Source: CAYLLT01 sp964591605
Lineage (GTDB): Bacteria > Planctomycetota > Phycisphaerae > UBA1845 > PWPN01
DNA: 27,229 nucleotides
Assembly: GCA_964591605.1 (NCBI GenBank)
Contig: CAZQEN010000060.1
Span: forward strand, 1 to 27,229
Direction: 5' to 3'
The position numbers and the translations under genes were made by a program. Position 1 is the first letter of the stretch. Every line of letters starts with the position of its first letter. A model generated the notes under the pieces. The model did no database searches and was not told the DNA's origin. It was given only the letters and a program-made list of their open reading frames with translations. Below, piece by piece: positions 1 through 7,831 of this stretch.

Positions 1-1
1 C

Positions 2-1153
2 ACTGTCGATGCCCAGCGCTACATCTTCGAGATCTATGCTGAGGGCATCGATCCACGCGTCCGCAAGACGGTGGACGTCTTCTTCGGCGGCGGCCTGCCC
101 ATCCACCGCGACATCGTCGCCCGCGGATACACTCTGCCGATCAAGGTCCCCGAGAACGTGCTCTCAGGGATCCCCCACGAGCTCAACGGCCAGCCGCTCT
201 ACGGCACCGACGGAACCTGGTTCGGCAGTGCGCTGAGCGGCTTCGGCATCCTCTACAACAAGCTGGCCTGCCAGATTCGCGACGTGCCCCCTCCCACCAC
301 GTGGTCCGATCTGGCCCAGCCGGTCTACCGGGGCTGGGTGGCCGCCGCCGACCCGGCCCTCTCGGGAAGCACGGCCGAGTGCCTCGTCCTCATCCTCCTC
401 AAGCACGGCTGGGAGGAGGGCTGGGGCGTCGTCAACGGCCTGCTCGCCAACTGCAACGGCCTGTCCCCCTCCAGTGCCCAGATCGGCCCGAACGTGCTCT
501 CGGGCATCGCCATCGCCGGCCTGCAGGCGGAGTTTGTCGCCCGCATGAGCGCCGCCTCCGCGCCGGAGGCGCTCGAGTATGTCAGCCCGCCCTCCGCCAC
601 CGCCGTCACCCCGGACCCCGTGATCGTCCTCAAGGACGCGCCGCACCCCGACGCCGCCGCCCACTTCGTCGAGTTCATCCTCTCCCCCGAAGGACAGGCC
701 CTCTGGGCCCTGCCCGCCGACCTGGGGGGACCTTCCAGCGAGCCGCTCTATCGCTACCCCATCCGCCCGGACATCTATCAGAAGTACGGCGACAAGCTGG
801 TGGTCAAGGGCAACCCCTTCACCGAGAAGTTCGAGTTCCGCATCGATCCCGATGCCGAAGCCGCCTACACGCAGCTTCTGCCCCATGTCCTGAGCGCCGC
901 CTGCGGCGACAATCATCTGCTCATGCAGAAGGCCTGGTCGCTGGCCTGGAAAGACGGCCCCCAATCCCCCAGGCTCGCCGCTCTCCGCGAGCCCCCCTTC
1001 CCGAAGGACAAGGCCCTCGCCTACGCCCAGGAGTGCGCCAAGAGCCCGCAGCGGGCCGCCCAGCTCGAGGCCGAGTGGAGCGAGCTGTTCCGAAAGCGCT
1101 ACCAGGCCGTCATCGGCCCCGCCACCACCCCCACCCTCGGATATGCAAAATAG
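2..1153 (+). CDS. ABC transporter extracellular solute-binding protein (5' partial)
   Basis: The reading frame is already open at base 2, so the start and any signal peptide lie upstream of the window; 383 residues are visible, ending at TAG. The fold signals are those of periplasmic iron/polyamine-type solute-binding proteins: a 'WFGSALSGFGILYNK' segment like the substrate-cleft strand of the family, then 'PTTWSDLAQPVYRGWVAAADPALSGS', the usual 'separate region and its products' motif, and near residue 205-230 'DPVIVLKDAPHPDAAAHFVEFILSPEGQ', the conserved helix where these proteins give 'AKLFIDFLLSPEGQ'. It would bind a solute outside the cytoplasmic membrane and hand it to an ABC permease. 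The permease and ATPase genes are not in view; they may lie upstream. The ligand cannot be named from sequence; Fe(III), thiamine or a polyamine are all possible. The C-terminal 90 residues are longer than typical and carry no motif I know. Confidence 0.8.
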   Translation, partial: TVDAQRYIFEIYAEGIDPRVRKTVDVFFGGGLPIHRDIVARGYTLPIKVPENVLSGIPHELNGQPLYGTDGTWFGSALSGFGILYNKLACQIRDVPPPTTWSDLAQPVYRGWVAAADPALSGSTAECLVLILLKHGWEEGWGVVNGLLANCNGLSPSSAQIGPNVLSGIAIAGLQAEFVARMSAASAPEALEYVSPPSATAVTPDPVIVLKDAPHPDAAAHFVEFILSPEGQALWALPADLGGPSSEPLYRYPIRPDIYQKYGDKLVVKGNPFTEKFEFRIDPDAEAAYTQLLPHVLSAACGDNHLLMQKAWSLAWKDGPQSPRLAALREPPFPKDKALAYAQECAKSPQRAAQLEAEWSELFRKRYQAVIGPATTPTLGYAK

Positions 1154-1431
1154 AGCGTACAAACTCTATATACCTTTTAGACTTTCGGCGACGCGGCTCC
1201 GCAGCCGCCCCGTTCGGCTGAGCTCACGGCCGAAGCCCGCAGCATCCACCCCTGCAGCCTTCGACAACCTTCGACGGAAAGCACCAGACTTCAGGCTCCC
1301 GCACACGGCGTGATGAGCGCGCAGCATGCTCCCACCCTTCCGACCGACGCTGGAGGAGCCCTGCGCGCCAGCACGCCATCACTCTGCACAGCAGGGAATG
1401 ATCCGACGGGATATGAACCTGTCACGCGGTC
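1154..1431. other. intergenic region between convergent genes
   Basis: Non-coding as far as I can see. It separates the solute-binding protein gene (+) from the PEP-CTERM gene (-). A short hairpin with 6-bp arms, GCGGCT and AGCCGC around a CCGC loop, lies at 1193-1208, but no T-run follows, so I do not call it a terminator. Confidence 0.4.
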
Positions 1432-2190
1432 TTACGCCCGGCGGCGACGAGGCGTGACCAGGAGAGCCGCGCCGAGCAGCAACAGGCTCGCCGGCTCCGG
1501 AGTGCTCAGGAACGTCTGCAGATTGTCGACGACGGTGGTCTGGTTCGTGCTCACGAACCAGTCGGCATCCATCAGGATGGAAAGCCGACCGCGCCCGCTG
1601 ACCATCATGCTCTCGTCCCACGCCGCGCCCAGGATCTTGCCGTTGGCGGCGGTCACCAGCACGTTCGCGTTCGCGATCGAGCCGCCCATCGCACCCGGGA
1701 CGACCGGCGACCAGGCCAGCAGCGAGTTGGGCGTGCGGGTCACCGCTCCCGTGGCGGCCGCGTTGAACGTGTACGGCCCATTGGGGCTGCCCTGGCCGCC
1801 CACCAGCACGCCACCGCCGATGATGAGGCTGTTGATCACCGCTTCCAGCGAATCGTTCAGCGTCTCGCAGCAGCTCTGCTCTCCAGACAGGTGAAGTCCG
1901 CCGCCCCCGATGACGAAGTCGACCAGCCGCTGCCGCTCGCTCGCGGTCAGCGCGACGTTCGCCCCCACGTGCCATACCACGTCGTACGCACCGAGGTCGA
2001 CCGGAAGGCTGGCCACATTCGTCACCGTTTCGCCCAGCCCCGCCAGGTCCGCCGACAGTTGGTTGCGCGAAGCGGTACGATCACCGAAGAGCAGCACCGC
2101 CGCGGAGGATGAGGAGGTGAATGCAGCAAACAGGAAGCAAGCGGTGAGCGCAACAATTGCGCTGCGGTGACGGAGTTCTCTCCCCAGCAT
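1432..2190 (-). CDS. PEP-CTERM sorting domain-containing secreted protein
   Basis: The 252-residue product starts at ATG, with AGGGAGAG about 8 bases upstream. Residues 10-30 form an export signal ending in a Ser/Ala stretch. The last 23 residues are a textbook PEP-CTERM tail: Pro-Glu-Pro at 231-233, a hydrophobic helix (ASLLLLGAALLV) and a terminal RRRR cluster. Such tails are recognised by an exosortase, which moves the protein to the cell surface or biofilm matrix; no exosortase gene is in the window. The body (about 32-225) reads like a ThuA/glutamine-amidotransferase-like sheet: 'VLLFGDRTASRNQLSADLAGLGETVTNV', 'YDVVWHVGAN', 'LVDFVIGGGGLHLSGE' and, late, 'GRLSILMDADWF'. The Gly-rich loop followed by 'LSGEQSCC' is where class I amidotransferases place a nucleophile, but I cannot show catalysis. 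A promoter-like pair lies just upstream. Confidence 0.85.
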   Translation of the reverse strand: MLGRELRHRSAIVALTACFLFAAFTSSSSAAVLLFGDRTASRNQLSADLAGLGETVTNVASLPVDLGAYDVVWHVGANVALTASERQRLVDFVIGGGGLHLSGEQSCCETLNDSLEAVINSLIIGGGVLVGGQGSPNGPYTFNAAATGAVTRTPNSLLAWSPVVPGAMGGSIANANVLVTAANGKILGAAWDESMMVSGRGRLSILMDADWFVSTNQTTVVDNLQTFLSTPEPASLLLLGAALLVTPRRRRA

Positions 2191-2222
2191 GGTCTCTCTC
2201 CCTCTGGATGTGCGATCACCAG

Positions 2223-2250
2223 ATTGTAACCGAACCCCGCCCTAGATCAA
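2223..2250 (-). promoter_or_regulatory. putative sigma70-type promoter for the PEP-CTERM gene
   Basis: Read on the minus strand: TTGATC (2245-2250), a 16-base spacer, then TACAAT (2223-2228). Both hexamers match the consensus at 4-5 of 6 positions. The distance to the ATG at 2190 leaves a leader of about 25 bases containing the Shine-Dalgarno site. Seen by eye only. Confidence 0.4.
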
Positions 2251-2310
2251 GCTGGACCGCCCCGTTCCTCCGATAAGGGTCCGTGACACTTGGGGCGGGG
2301 TGGCATGGAC

Positions 2311-2368
2311 AGCGACGGCTTCGCGCAGCGAAGCCGTCGCTGCCCGTGCGAGCCTCCCCCACGGGCAG
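2311..2368. repeat. two adjacent perfect hairpins in the gap between hemB and the PEP-CTERM gene
   Basis: Hairpin one (2311-2341) has 14-bp arms, AGCGACGGCTTCGC and its exact reverse complement, around a GCA loop. Hairpin two (2340-2368) has 9-bp arms, CTGCCCGTG and CACGGGCAG, around an 11-base loop. An outer 8-bp inverted pair (TGGCATGG at 2301-2308, CCATGCCA at 2408-2415) brackets both. No T-run follows. The block sits downstream of hemB, within a 294-base region (2191-2484) that I read as non-coding. It may act as an RNA-end structure for hemB or be a REP-like dispersed element; the sequence alone does not decide. Confidence 0.6.
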
Positions 2369-2484
2369 CATGCGTTCCCATCCGCGAGTGTCCCGGCGCG
2401 CCGGAACCCATGCCAGCCTGTCGATTCCGTCATGGGCCCCTCCGATAACCGTGTCGTGGCAGACTGGGTAAGATAGAGGAGCCG

Positions 2485-3468
2485 CTACGCCAGCCAGCTC
2501 GCCAGATCCGGCGCGGAGTAGGTGATGATCAGATCCGCCCCCGCCCGGCTGATGGCGGTCGTCGCCTCGAGGACTGCCCCCTTCTCGTCGATCCAACCGT
2601 TGGCAGCAGCGGCCTTGAGGGCGGCAAACTCCCCGCTGACGTGGTACGCGGCCATCGGCAGCCCGAACCGCTCCTTCACCCGCCAGATCAGGTCGAGGTA
2701 GTGGATGGCCGGCTTGACCATCACGATATCGGCCCCCTCCTCGATGTCCGCCGCCACCTCGCGAAGGGCCTCCTCGGCATTCGCATAGTCCATCTGGTAC
2801 GTCTTGCGGTCGCCGAACTGCGGCGGCGACTCGGCCGCGTCGCGGAACGGGCCGTAGAAGCTGCTCGCAAACTTGGCCGCGTAAGCCATGATCGGAATCT
2901 GCGTAAACCCCGCCGCATCCAGGCCCTTGCGGATCGCCCCCACCCGACCGTCCATCATGTCCGAGGGCGCGATGATGTCCGCCCCCGCCCGTGCATGTGA
3001 GACGGCCTCGCGCACGAGCAGATCGAGCGTCGCGTCGTTATCCACGTCCTTGCGGCCCCCCCGATCGATGATCACGCCACAGTGGCCGTGATCTGTGTAC
3101 TCGCACAGGCACACGTCGGTCACGACCATCAGATCCGGACACGCCTGCTTTGCCGCCCGCACCGCCTGCTGAACGATGCCCGTGTCGGCATAGGCCTCGG
3201 AACCGCGGGCATCCTTCTTCTCGGGAATGCCGAACACCAGGACAGCGGGGATGCCCAGATCCTGGGTACGCCGGCATTCCTCAACGAACGTATCGACCGA
3301 GAGTTGAAACTGCCCCGGCATCGAGCGGATCGCCTGCCGAACGCCGCTGCCGGGCCGGACAAAGAGCGGGTAGATGAGCTGATCGACACTCAGCCGCGTC
3401 TCTCGCACCATCCGCCGCAGCGTCGGATGGGAACGGAGCCGCCGGAATCGATGTTGGGGAAATGCCAC
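2485..3468 (-). CDS. hemB: delta-aminolevulinic acid dehydratase (porphobilinogen synthase)
   Basis: Condenses two 5-aminolevulinate molecules into porphobilinogen in the cytoplasm, the second committed step of tetrapyrrole synthesis. The 327-residue length is normal. The zinc-site cysteines are Cys120, Cys122 and Cys130 in 'DVCLCEYTDHGHCG', so this is the Zn-dependent rather than the Asp-rich Mg-dependent type. The two active-site lysines appear as Lys199 in 'MAYAAKFASSFYGPFR' and Lys252, the Schiff-base lysine, in 'VMVKPA'. 'APSDMMDGR' (168-175) and 'AYHVSGEF' (274-281) are further family signatures. The start is GTG at 3468, giving the usual N-terminus 'HRFRRLRSHPTLRRMVRET'. It is the last gene of a same-strand series after rex and a zinc-ribbon protein, with 132 bases between it and the latter, so a separate promoter is possible. 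Confidence 0.97.
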   Translation of the reverse strand: MAFPQHRFRRLRSHPTLRRMVRETRLSVDQLIYPLFVRPGSGVRQAIRSMPGQFQLSVDTFVEECRRTQDLGIPAVLVFGIPEKKDARGSEAYADTGIVQQAVRAAKQACPDLMVVTDVCLCEYTDHGHCGVIIDRGGRKDVDNDATLDLLVREAVSHARAGADIIAPSDMMDGRVGAIRKGLDAAGFTQIPIMAYAAKFASSFYGPFRDAAESPPQFGDRKTYQMDYANAEEALREVAADIEEGADIVMVKPAIHYLDLIWRVKERFGLPMAAYHVSGEFAALKAAAANGWIDEKGAVLEATTAISRAGADLIITYSAPDLASWLA

Positions 3469-3600
3469 GGTTGCATGCCTGCAGCGGCCGCCCCCGAGGC
3501 GGCCGGACGGCGACAGCCGCCGTCAAGTCGGTTGAACCTCAGACCTCCGCCCGACGGCGGATCCGGCGACTATGTGGAGTCGCCGCCTCGCCGCCCATGA

Positions 3601-3873
3601 TTACCTCAGTCCATGCCACACCACAAGGATGATCGCGATCAGGACGGCCACCACGATCGGCCAGCCCCATCGGCGGCTGCGCTCGGCGGCCATGGACGGC
3701 TCCGCCAGCCAGGCGCCGCACGCCGGACATCGCGGCGCCGACCAGTGCAGCGTCCGCCCGCACTGGGCACATTGGACGGTGTCCTCTTCCTCGTCGTTCC
3801 TCTCCGCCCACTCGAGGTCCGCCGCCTGCGGGGCGTCCCGATCGTCGTCATCATCGCGGCTGGGGCGGGGCAA
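3601..3873 (-). CDS. small zinc-ribbon protein with C-terminal membrane anchor
   Basis: I start this gene at TTG 3873, because AGGGAGA sits 5 bases upstream and a longer reading would run into rex. The product is 90 residues. Residues 5-31 are strongly acidic (runs of Asp and Glu). Residues 35-52 form a CxxC-x10-CxxC zinc ribbon (Cys35, Cys38, Cys49, Cys52) of the rubredoxin-like type. Residues 70-87 are one hydrophobic helix near the C-terminus, so the ribbon would face the cytoplasm if the protein is tail-anchored. It starts 55 bases after the rex stop codon and may be co-transcribed with it. No function is known to me; a single ribbon plus a helix is a common small-protein layout. Confidence 0.7.
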   Translation of the reverse strand: MPRPSRDDDDDRDAPQAADLEWAERNDEEEDTVQCAQCGRTLHWSAPRCPACGAWLAEPSMAAERSRRWGWPIVVAVLIAIILVVWHGLR

Positions 3874-3928
3874 GGCGTCTCCCTGATGTTGAGGCCGTTC
3901 CTGCCCGCCGGCCCGCCATCGGGCTCCG

Positions 3929-4636
3929 TCAGCCCGCTTTCGAAGCGAGCTGGCTGGCCGAGATCCGGAACGCGAGCTGTTCCAGGTGGACCGCCAGATC
4001 AACCGCGGCGACGGAGACGCTCTCGGGCACGACCAGCGACGCGGGCGCAAAGTTCAGAATCCCCTTGATCCCTGCCCCGACCAGTTGGTCGGCCACCTGC
4101 TGGGCCACCTCCGCCGGAACCGAGAGAATCGCCATCTGAATGTCATTCTCCGCAACGACCCGCTGGAGTTCCTCGATCGGCAGGATCTCCAGGCTCTGCT
4201 CCGGACCGATCAACTGCCCCTGCTTGCGCGGGTCGTTGTCGAACACCGCGACGATCTGGAAGCCCTTCTTGGAGAAACCCTTGTAGCTCAGCAGGGCATT
4301 ACCGAGGTTTCCGGCTCCAACCAGCAGCGCGTTCCAGGTCCGGTCGGTGCCCAGGATGGACTTGATCCGGGCAATCAGATCGGCGACGCGGTAGCCGATC
4401 CCGGGATGCCCGAACTGTCCGAAGTACGCCAGATCCTTGCGCACCTGCGCATCCGTCAGGCTGAGCAGCTCCCCGAGCTGCTTGCTCGAAATGGTCTGCC
4501 GATCGCGTTTGAGCAACGCCTCCAGTTCGCGCAGATAGAGACTCAGCCGCCGGACGGCCGGAGTCGGGACCGGATCGGTCCTGGCTGGTATACCCTTATC
4601 CGGAGATGGTGGCTGAGGCCCCGCGCTGGAAGTCAT
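3929..4636 (-). CDS. rex: redox-sensing transcriptional repressor Rex
   Basis: Rex senses the NADH/NAD+ ratio: it binds DNA when NADH is low and releases it when NADH rises, controlling respiration and fermentation genes. The 235-residue product has a winged-helix N-terminus (about 25-85, with 'RRLSLYLRELEAL', 'SSKQLGELLSLTDAQVRKDLAYFG' and 'GIGYRVADL') and a Rossmann domain with the dinucleotide loop GAGNLG (107-112) followed by 'AVFDNDPRKQG'. The C-terminal helix that swaps between subunits is present. I choose ATG 4636 over an upstream extension, because the family begins shortly before 'PAVRRLSLYLRELE'. There is no Shine-Dalgarno site, and the best promoter places transcription start almost at the ATG (see findings). 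Rex is followed by the zinc-ribbon gene and hemB on the same strand. Confidence 0.96.
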   Translation of the reverse strand: MTSSAGPQPPSPDKGIPARTDPVPTPAVRRLSLYLRELEALLKRDRQTISSKQLGELLSLTDAQVRKDLAYFGQFGHPGIGYRVADLIARIKSILGTDRTWNALLVGAGNLGNALLSYKGFSKKGFQIVAVFDNDPRKQGQLIGPEQSLEILPIEELQRVVAENDIQMAILSVPAEVAQQVADQLVGAGIKGILNFAPASLVVPESVSVAAVDLAVHLEQLAFRISASQLASKAG

Positions 4637-4642
4637 GGCGTG

Positions 4643-4672
4643 AATGTACAAAGTCACAAAGTCCGGCGTCAA
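4643..4672 (-). promoter_or_regulatory. putative rex promoter, close to the start codon
   Basis: Minus strand: TTGACG (4667-4672), an 18-base spacer, TACATT (4643-4648). The A of the rex ATG is only 7 bases beyond the -10 hexamer. Inverted half-sites resembling Rex boxes (TTTGTGA at 4654-4660; TTCAC at 4640-4644) overlap it, but their spacing is wider than in the known Rex operator. Moderate to weak call. Confidence 0.35.
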
Positions 4673-4906
4673 GAGAAATCTGCCCGAAAAACAGGCGTAA
4701 CCTCTTGCCCTAGCTACTGTTGTTCGGCCGAGCTCAAGCTTGACTTTGATGGCCGGCACCGATACCGTGGGGCCGCTTCGTCCCCGCCGCACGGCCGCAG
4801 GCGTTTACGAAGCAGCCGATAACAGCCCCCGGCCCGGCATGCCGGCGAGCGGACTTTCCCAACGTAACCAGGCCGGTGATTTCGCATTGCGGGAGTCTCC
4901 ATAGCC

Positions 4907-6061
4907 GTGAGTTCTTCGACGAAACCCTGGCCCCGGCATCTGCTGGCCCCTCTCGCTCTTGTGACGACGCTTGCCACGCACACCTGGGCCCAAGCCCCCG
5001 CTCCGCCGCCGCCCAACCTGGCGGTGATCCGGCGGAACGCGACCGTCTCCCAGATCGACCGGCAGAACATCCAGCGGTGGGTCGACGAGCAGATGGATCG
5101 GCTGTTCAGCTCCACCACGCTCGATGTGGACGCGGCCCAGTTTCGAACGTCGCTCCTCGAGCACTTCCAGGCCGGGGACGCCACCCCGGATTTCCGCAAA
5201 GTTCTGGCGGCCAGTGTGGCCGACAGTCTCTCGCGGCGCTATAAAGGGACGACGTCCCTGACCGACCCCAATCTGCCCCGACCGCTACCGGTGGTGTACT
5301 GCCTGGTGGTGCTCGCTCTCTTCGACGACCCGGCGGCCGCACCCGTGCTCCGCCAGGCCATGGTCGATAGCAGCAATCCGCGAGCCCCGGCCGTGCGGGC
5401 TGTCGGGTTGGAGGGCCTGATCCGATTGCGTGACCGGCTGAACCAGCAAACCTGGACGGCCGTCGTCGCCGATGCCCAGAAAATCGCCGCGGACGCGGCT
5501 GACGCGGTGGTTCTGAGCCGGGTTTATCGCCTGCTGGCTGCAAATACACCGGATGCCCGTGCCCAGGAAGGGGCTTTGGCGATCCTGGCCATTCTCCAGG
5601 GCCGCCTGACTCAGTTCGAGCAGAAAGGCGCGCTGCCGTCATTTGCGGAACGCGAGGCGGCCGCCTGGCTCGGTACGCGGGCCGTCGCGACACAGGACGC
5701 CCGGCGGATCAACGAGATCACCCTGCAACTGGGACGCCTCCTGGCCGACGCCGCGTTCCATTTCACGAATACGCCGATGCCGCCGGAACGCAAGGAAGAA
5801 CTCGAACGCGTCATCCTGGTGACGGAACAGTCGCTGGCCGGCATCGTCAGGGCCAAGGCGGCCGGAAAAACACCGCCCAACGTGACCCAGGCGCTGCTCA
5901 CGCCGGGGTCGGACCAGGCCAAACGCATCAGCGACGAAGTCAACAAGTGGATCGGCACGGCGGCCGCCCCCGGCCTGCTCAACGGCGCCCCCTTCAACCT
6001 GCCGGCCGGTCTCAACATTCGCAGGGTCGTTCCCACCACTGCGACGGCCACCGCCCCGTAA
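4907..6061 (+). CDS. secreted helical protein of unknown function
   Basis: The 384-residue product begins at GTG 4907, with CGGGAG about 11 bases upstream. Residues 10-30 are a signal peptide ending in WAQA, followed by a Pro-rich stretch (30-37). The rest is almost entirely alpha-helical, with several Ala/Leu-rich helix pairs (for example 130-175, 'VYCLVVLALFDDPAAAPVLRQ' onward), the pattern of a HEAT/ARM-like or TPR-like solenoid, though no repeat is clear enough to name. No catalytic motif is seen. The tail ends in a Thr/Ala-rich linker. It lies 100 bases upstream of der on the same strand, with only a weak promoter-like TACAAT between them. I do not recognise a family; a planctomycete-specific exported scaffold protein is the most I would say. 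Confidence 0.7.
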   Translation: MSSSTKPWPRHLLAPLALVTTLATHTWAQAPAPPPPNLAVIRRNATVSQIDRQNIQRWVDEQMDRLFSSTTLDVDAAQFRTSLLEHFQAGDATPDFRKVLAASVADSLSRRYKGTTSLTDPNLPRPLPVVYCLVVLALFDDPAAAPVLRQAMVDSSNPRAPAVRAVGLEGLIRLRDRLNQQTWTAVVADAQKIAADAADAVVLSRVYRLLAANTPDARAQEGALAILAILQGRLTQFEQKGALPSFAEREAAAWLGTRAVATQDARRINEITLQLGRLLADAAFHFTNTPMPPERKEELERVILVTEQSLAGIVRAKAAGKTPPNVTQALLTPGSDQAKRISDEVNKWIGTAAAPGLLNGAPFNLPAGLNIRRVVPTTATATAP

Positions 6062-6161
6062 CACGCATGGCTTCTCCGCATGCGCCCGGCAATGTCGGAC
6101 GGCAGCGGGCCATGGGAATACAATCGGCGCCGGCCGCCGGCCGGCCAGGTGAGATCGAGCC

Positions 6162-7502
6162 ATGCCTCTGCCCATGGTTGCCATCGTCGGCCGACCCAAC
6201 GTCGGCAAGAGCTCGCTGCTCAACATGCTCGCGGGGCGGCGGATCAGCATCGTCGACCCCACGGCCGGCGTGACCCGCGACCGCATTGTGGCGCTCTGCG
6301 AGATGGACGGGCTGTATTTCGACCTCGTCGATACCGGCGGATACGGAATCGTCGACCGCGACGACCTGGGGGCCCAGGTCGAGCAGCAGATCCGCTATGC
6401 CGTCGAGCAGGCGAACCTCATCCTGTTCGTCGTTGACGCCCGGGACGGGCTGATGCCTCTTGATAGTGTTATCGCCGAGTGGCTGCGGAAAGCGCACCGG
6501 CCGGTGATGCTCCTGGCCAACAAGGTGGATTCGCCCAACGCCCGCGTGGACCTGGCCGAGTTCCACAGGCTCGGTTTCGGCAGTCCGCTGCCGGTCTCGG
6601 CCCTGCACCGCGGCGGAGAGTCGGAGCTCAAGGAGCGCCTGGCCGAATTCCTGCGCCCCCTGGCCCAGGACGCGGCGCCCTGCGACCCGGTGATGAAGCT
6701 GGCGATCGTGGGCAAGCGCAACGTGGGCAAGAGCACCTTCATCAACGCCCTGGCCGGCCAGGAGCGGGTCATTGTCTCGGAGGTTCCCGGTACCACCCGC
6801 GACGCCGTCGACGTGCGCTTCGAGCGGGACGGACACGTCTACATGGCCATTGACACCGCCGGCGTCCGCAAGAAGAGCAAGCTCAGCGACGACATCGAGT
6901 TCTACAGTTTCCATCGCGCCGAGCTGTCGATCCGGCGGGCCGACGTGGTGCTCTTCATGCTGGACGCGACCGCCGACGTGGGCGGGGTCGACAAGCGCCT
7001 GGGCGCCTACATTGCCGGGCAGTTCAAGCCCTGCATCCTGGTGGTCAACAAGTGGGATCTGGCAAAAGGGCGGGCCGACACCGACGCATATGGCGAGTAT
7101 CTGCTCAAAATGCTCCCCGGCCTGGAGTACGCACCCGTGGCGTTTACCACCGCCCGGGACGCCCGGAACATCCAATCGGTCATCGATCTGGCGGCCAGCC
7201 TGTTCAAGCAGGCCCGGACCCGGATCTCCACGGCCGATCTGAACGTGGTGATCGAGGAGCTCTCCAGCGAGGTCGTTCCCCGCCCCCGGCGCGGCAGCGC
7301 CCCGGTCAAGATCTTCTACGGAACCCAGGTCTCGACGGAGCCGCCCACGCTGGTTTTCTTCGTCAACGACCCCGCCCGGGTCACTCCGTCCTATGAGCGT
7401 TTCCTCCTGAACCGGCTGCGGGAACGCCTCCCCTTCCCTGAAGTGCCCCTCCGATTGACGTTCCGGGGGCGTCGGGCCGGCCAGGAAGCCCACCGAGACT
7501 GA
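6162..7502 (+). CDS. der: ribosome biogenesis GTPase Der (EngA)
   Basis: Der is the double-G-domain GTPase needed for maturation of the 50S ribosomal subunit. The 446-residue product carries both domains complete. First: P-loop GRPNVGKS (10-17), DTGG (57-60), NKVD (120-123). Second: GKRNVGKS (184-191), DTAG (231-234), NKWD (296-299). A KH-like RNA-binding domain follows from about 355, containing 'PPTLVFFVNDPARVTPSYERFLLNRLRE', the standard EngA signature. The protein ends with a short basic tail (RGRRAGQEAHRD). The start is ATG 6162, with AGGTGAG about 7 bases upstream. The only unusual point is the Arg at GKRNVGKS, which other species also show. It stands between two secreted-protein genes that look unrelated to translation. 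Confidence 0.98.
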   Translation: MPLPMVAIVGRPNVGKSSLLNMLAGRRISIVDPTAGVTRDRIVALCEMDGLYFDLVDTGGYGIVDRDDLGAQVEQQIRYAVEQANLILFVVDARDGLMPLDSVIAEWLRKAHRPVMLLANKVDSPNARVDLAEFHRLGFGSPLPVSALHRGGESELKERLAEFLRPLAQDAAPCDPVMKLAIVGKRNVGKSTFINALAGQERVIVSEVPGTTRDAVDVRFERDGHVYMAIDTAGVRKKSKLSDDIEFYSFHRAELSIRRADVVLFMLDATADVGGVDKRLGAYIAGQFKPCILVVNKWDLAKGRADTDAYGEYLLKMLPGLEYAPVAFTTARDARNIQSVIDLAASLFKQARTRISTADLNVVIEELSSEVVPRPRRGSAPVKIFYGTQVSTEPPTLVFFVNDPARVTPSYERFLLNRLRERLPFPEVPLRLTFRGRRAGQEAHRD

Positions 7503-7572
7503 CACAGGTGTGTCATCCGAAAGGCCGACGATTCCATGATCCCCATCGCGCCACTGCCCACTGTGTGGCACT

Positions 7573-7650
7573 CCAGACCCCGGTGCACCCCTGCGCAAAT
7601 CATGCGCCCTTCGGCGCAGATCCTGCGCGGTTCTGGAGCCAGACCCCGGT
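7573..7650. repeat. 12-bp direct repeat pair flanking TGCGC-rich hairpins
   Basis: CCAGACCCCGGT occurs at 7573-7584 and again at 7639-7650. Between them is a 6-bp-arm hairpin (TGCGCC and GGCGCA around CTTC, 7603-7618) and further TGCGC copies. The block belongs to a 329-base gap (7503-7831) after der that otherwise holds the promoter of the next gene. It may be a remnant of a dispersed element. Confidence 0.5.
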
Positions 7651-7676
7651 ATATAACGAAAGTTACAGGTTTTTTC

Positions 7677-7706
7677 TTGACCTGATGGATAGGGTGGTGT
7701 TAGAGT
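7677..7706 (+). promoter_or_regulatory. putative sigma70-type promoter of the HAF/TSP3 gene
   Basis: TTGACC (7677-7682), 18-base spacer, TAGAGT (7701-7706). Start of transcription would be near 7713, leaving about 119 bases of leader before the ATG at 7832. The leader carries AAGGAGAG just before the start codon. Confidence 0.45.
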
Positions 7707-7831
7707 TTCACGGTTGAGAGGGTGCAATTCCTGTGACCGCATGAACCCTCTAGTATCCGGTCCCTCCGAAATGACGCGGAGAGCCCATGTATGTCCATCG
7801 AGCCGTACCCCCAACCGAAGGAGAGAATCAG

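Noticed and set aside
164..1162. Long open frame antisense to the solute-binding protein gene
   Set aside because: High-GC shadow with Gly/Ala/Arg-rich composition and no domain; the + strand frame has clear family motifs.
1193..1208. Terminator after the solute-binding protein gene
   Set aside because: Only a 6-bp stem and no T-run.
3874..4050. Upstream extension of the zinc-ribbon gene into rex
   Set aside because: It overlaps the rex 3' end and adds an Arg/Ser-rich stretch; the TTG with a good ribosome site is better.
4637..4792. Upstream extension of rex
   Set aside because: No similarity to Rex N-termini, and the ATG at 4636 is consistent with the family and the promoter position.
6012..7814. 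600-codon open frame antisense to der
   Set aside because: It mirrors der, which has both complete G domains; the antisense product has no recognisable motif.
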